A program made the translations under genes and the position numbers. A stretch of 64,000 bases of DNA from Pseudomonadota bacterium (GTDB lineage Bacteria; Pseudomonadota; Alphaproteobacteria; Rhizobiales; Methylopilaceae). The notes beneath the pieces were generated by a model that saw only the letters and a program-made list of their open reading frames with translations, was not told where the DNA came from and did not search any database. Position 1 is the first letter of the stretch. Every line of letters starts with the position of its first letter. Shown piece by piece: positions 61,619-64,000 of the stretch. The stretch is taken from contig JAEWFF010000043.1 of assembly GCA_023388965.1 (NCBI GenBank), forward strand, positions 1 through 64,000. Reading direction: 5' to 3'.

Positions 61619-63901
61619 TTATGCGGGGCGGGCCTCCTCTCCTTCCTTAGATGGTTTGTCCTGTTTTGGTTTGATCTCGCGCAATCCGGGGGTCGAAAGC
61701 GCCTCGAACCGTTCACGCTTTAGTCGGACCTGGATCATGTGCGGGCAGCGGTGGTCGTCGTGGTACAGCTCCTGGCAATGCATACAGTAGATGCACTCGT
61801 TGACGTTGATGAAGCCCTCGGGATGGATCGACTGTACCGGGCATTCGTTTGCGCAACGCTGACAGGGCGACCCGCATTCCGGCCACCGCTTCAGCCATTC
61901 GAACATGCGGATGCGGCCGGGAATGGCGAGCGCGGCGCCGAGCGGGCACAGATAGCGGCAGAAGAACCGCTCGATGAACAGGCCCGCCACGAGAAGCGTC
62001 AGCGCATAGATGACGAACGGCCAGTCGCGCGCGAATTTCAGGATGATGGCCGTTTTGAACGGCTCGACCTCGGCCAGCATTTCGGCAAATGCGACCGAAT
62101 AGAGCGACAGGCCGAAAAGGCCGAGGAAGATGATGTATTTGATCGGCCACAGCCGCTCATGCAGCGCCCACGGCACCTTGATCTGCGGGATCTTGATCCA
62201 CTGCGCGAAATTGTTGAGCAGTTCCTGCAGCGCGCCGAACGGGCACAGCCAGCCGCAGAACGGGCCGCGGCCCCAGAACAGAAGCCCCGCCGCAACCGCC
62301 GTCCAGAGGATGAAGATGAGCGGAGCGGCGAGGAAGAATTCCCAGTTGAAGCCCGTGACGAGCGAATTCGTGAACGTAATGACATTCACGACCGAGAGCT
62401 GTGCATTCGCATACCAGCCCAGCCAGACGAGGGTGAATGCAAGGAATGCGCGCCTGACCCAGGTATAAATGACCGGCCGGCGCACCAGCGCGTCCTGGAA
62501 GAAGAAGATGCCCGTCAGTACCAGAAGCGCCAGCGCCGTAATGCCGATCGTGACGGGGCTCGCCTTCCAGATGCGTTGCCACAAGGGCTCGTCGTCAAAG
62601 CCCATGAGCGGGGGAGCGGCAGCGGCCGGCGCTTCGGCCGTCGGCGCCGCCTGTGCCGTCGGCGCGGGCGCGGGCGGCGGCGGTGCGGACAGATATTCGT
62701 CCGGCAATGTGTAGGTGAGTTCAAAGGGCAGAAACGCCTTGTCGCGCGCCGAGATATTGCGCTGTGCCAGAAGCTGCAATTCGAACGATGCGCCGGGCTC
62801 GAGCGTCAGGGTTTCGGGCACGGTGAAGAGCGCGATTTCGTGGAATTGCGGTGCGCCTTCGGCGGCAAGATCGCCCAGCCGCGTGTGATTGCGGTCGCGG
62901 AAGCGCGTGCTCTGGCCGTCCTGGATGAGTTCGATGCGGTCGAAAATGCCGCCCCGCACATAGCCGGAGCCCTTGAACGAATAGAGCCCGTTGCCGGCGA
63001 TCACGAGCGCCTGCTGGCCGGGCTTCAGGCGAGCGGCAAGGCGCTCATAGGCGGTTTCGCCGAGAAGGCTGCGCCCGATGGTCGGCACGCTGACGAGCGC
63101 GACGTAAAGATCGATGAATTCGTCGGCCGCATTGGCCGATTCCGGATGGGCGTTCGCATGGCCGGCGGCGGCAAAGGCCTCGGAAACCTCGCCGACCGAC
63201 AGCGAGAGGCGGCGGATCGAGCCGTCGCCCAGAAGGGTCGTCCAGTCCCGTATCTCCGATTTGGCCATATCCACCGAGCGCGCCACGGGGGCGGGGGCGG
63301 ATGTGACGGCTGTACCCGACAGCCGTCCCGACGCGATGAGCTTGACCGCCGACCGCACGATGCTGTCGCCCATGACGAGCACCGTCACGGTCGCGCCGCT
63401 GACGACATCGACCTGCGGCGCACGCTCTGCGCCGCTGGCGACAGCCGCCATCGATTTGCCGATGAGCGAGTTCACGGAGGCGATGACACGCGCTTCGGGT
63501 ATGCCGATCAGCACGATCGGCTCGTGGTGCTCGACCAGCTTGATGCCTTTCACGACACCTTCGCGGTCGATACCGACAATCGTGCGGATCGGCTTGCCGG
63601 AATAGCCGACGGAACTGACGAAGTCCGATGTCAGGTACGCATAGCCGAGAAGCTCGTCGCCCTTGCGGACGGGCACGATGGCCGGAGCGCCTTCGGCCGG
63701 ACCATAGCGATCGGCGCCTTCGATCAATTCCGCGGGCGGAATTTTGGCGAGAAAGCCTTCGACGCCTTCCGCTGATTGCGCTGGCGCAATGAAAAACAGA
63801 AAAAGCGAACAAAATATCGCGATCAATCGGGTGACGATACGTACCGTCATCACGGGAATAGCGTCGAGGTCAGTCATTGTACGCGCCGCTTTCTGTTTCA
63901 T
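61619..63901 (-). CDS. nosR: NosR, membrane flavo-iron-sulfur protein for N2O reduction
   Basis: About 760 residues. After a signal segment (LIAIFCSLFLFFIAPAQS) comes the periplasmic FMN-binding domain, whose DVVSGATVTV carries the Thr flavinylated by NosX. About six helices follow, with cytoplasmic CGWLCPFG and CRYLCPLG motifs, then two [4Fe-4S] groups, CGSPCQRCANECP and CIYCMHC, near the C-terminus. NosR feeds electrons to NosZ and is needed for nosZ expression. ATG 63901 has GAGG upstream; ATG 63877 and 63850 are alternatives. In the 99 bases before the window end I see no perfect FNR box. Confidence 0.94.
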   Translation of the reverse strand: MKQKAARTMTDLDAIPVMTVRIVTRLIAIFCSLFLFFIAPAQSAEGVEGFLAKIPPAELIEGADRYGPAEGAPAIVPVRKGDELLGYAYLTSDFVSSVGYSGKPIRTIVGIDREGVVKGIKLVEHHEPIVLIGIPEARVIASVNSLIGKSMAAVASGAERAPQVDVVSGATVTVLVMGDSIVRSAVKLIASGRLSGTAVTSAPAPVARSVDMAKSEIRDWTTLLGDGSIRRLSLSVGEVSEAFAAAGHANAHPESANAADEFIDLYVALVSVPTIGRSLLGETAYERLAARLKPGQQALVIAGNGLYSFKGSGYVRGGIFDRIELIQDGQSTRFRDRNHTRLGDLAAEGAPQFHEIALFTVPETLTLEPGASFELQLLAQRNISARDKAFLPFELTYTLPDEYLSAPPPPAPAPTAQAAPTAEAPAAAAPPLMGFDDEPLWQRIWKASPVTIGITALALLVLTGIFFFQDALVRRPVIYTWVRRAFLAFTLVWLGWYANAQLSVVNVITFTNSLVTGFNWEFFLAAPLIFILWTAVAAGLLFWGRGPFCGWLCPFGALQELLNNFAQWIKIPQIKVPWALHERLWPIKYIIFLGLFGLSLYSVAFAEMLAEVEPFKTAIILKFARDWPFVIYALTLLVAGLFIERFFCRYLCPLGAALAIPGRIRMFEWLKRWPECGSPCQRCANECPVQSIHPEGFINVNECIYCMHCQELYHDDHRCPHMIQVRLKRERFEALSTPGLREIKPKQDKPSKEGEEARPA

Positions 63902-64000
63902 CCGCCTCAGACCTATAACGGCCTTTGCGATCTGGCAAACAGCACAGGGCAAGCTATACTGAGATTATGTCCCGGCAAGGGGACGGGTTGCGCAACGAGG

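Noticed and set aside
1..64000. Frequent GTACG-containing words, with TGTACGTGC seen at 25765, 33014, 41106, 46157 and 51566
   Set aside because: GTACG is not over-represented for the base composition by a rough estimate. The 9-base word may be slightly enriched, but most copies are in coding DNA without a common position or context. A genome-wide word count would decide.
1..64000. CRISPR arrays, tRNA or rRNA genes, integrase and attachment sites
   Set aside because: I looked for spaced direct repeats, tRNA-like ends and integrase genes and found none that could be supported.

Overview
The window looks like chromosome of a high-GC denitrifying alphaproteobacterium, probably Hyphomicrobiales or a relative. 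The grounds are the nosRZDFYLX order, a fused NarK1-NarK2 transporter beside a NarR-type regulator, a BigR/SqrR-type sulfide regulator, and two sites resembling the Irr-responsive ICE box that occurs only in alphaproteobacteria. No rRNA, tRNA or CRISPR array was seen.

Layout. 1-6.0 kb: the end of an unknown gene, a DUF924 gene coupled to a membrane-anchored methyltransferase, a P1B-4 metal-export ATPase with two ICE-like boxes upstream, and a universal stress protein. 6.0-16.3 kb: two divergent operons around a BigR-like repressor. Leftward are a sulfide:quinone-oxidoreductase-like flavoprotein and a MacB/DevBCA-like ABC exporter with two small membrane proteins. Rightward are the repressor, a DUF2892 protein and an RND pump. 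16.4-27.6 kb: an FNR-family regulator divergent from narKGHJI plus a PpiC-type isomerase. narK carries one frameshift, narG carries two, and NarH has Gly in place of the Trp typical of its [3Fe-4S] cluster. 27.7-32.7 kb: an accessory patch with an orphan C5-cytosine methyltransferase, a decayed IS3-family element, an unrecognised 474-aa protein of lower GC, and about 1 kb without a gene.

32.7-55.0 kb: a catabolic island. A TetR gene faces a gene matching oxamate amidohydrolase (HpxW, GGT fold). Then come a 62-aa FdrA-like protein, AllG, AllF, carbamate kinase and AllH. In other bacteria AllFGH convert oxalurate to oxamate and carbamoyl phosphate. A GntR/FCD regulator, a SnoaL-like protein, a Liv-type ABC importer (with a permease-ATPase-ATPase fusion), a BMP-type ABC importer and three cytosine-deaminase-like amidohydrolases follow. 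The most economical reading is uptake of a cyclic ureide or oxidised nucleobase, ring deamination and opening to oxalurate, then conversion to oxamate, oxalate, ammonia and ATP. The starting substrate is unknown.

55.0-63.9 kb: nosRZDFYLX on the minus strand, apparently intact. If the nar lesions are real, this strain would retain N2O reduction while having lost respiratory nitrate reduction through this locus. If they are assembly errors, the window encodes both the first and the last step of denitrification.
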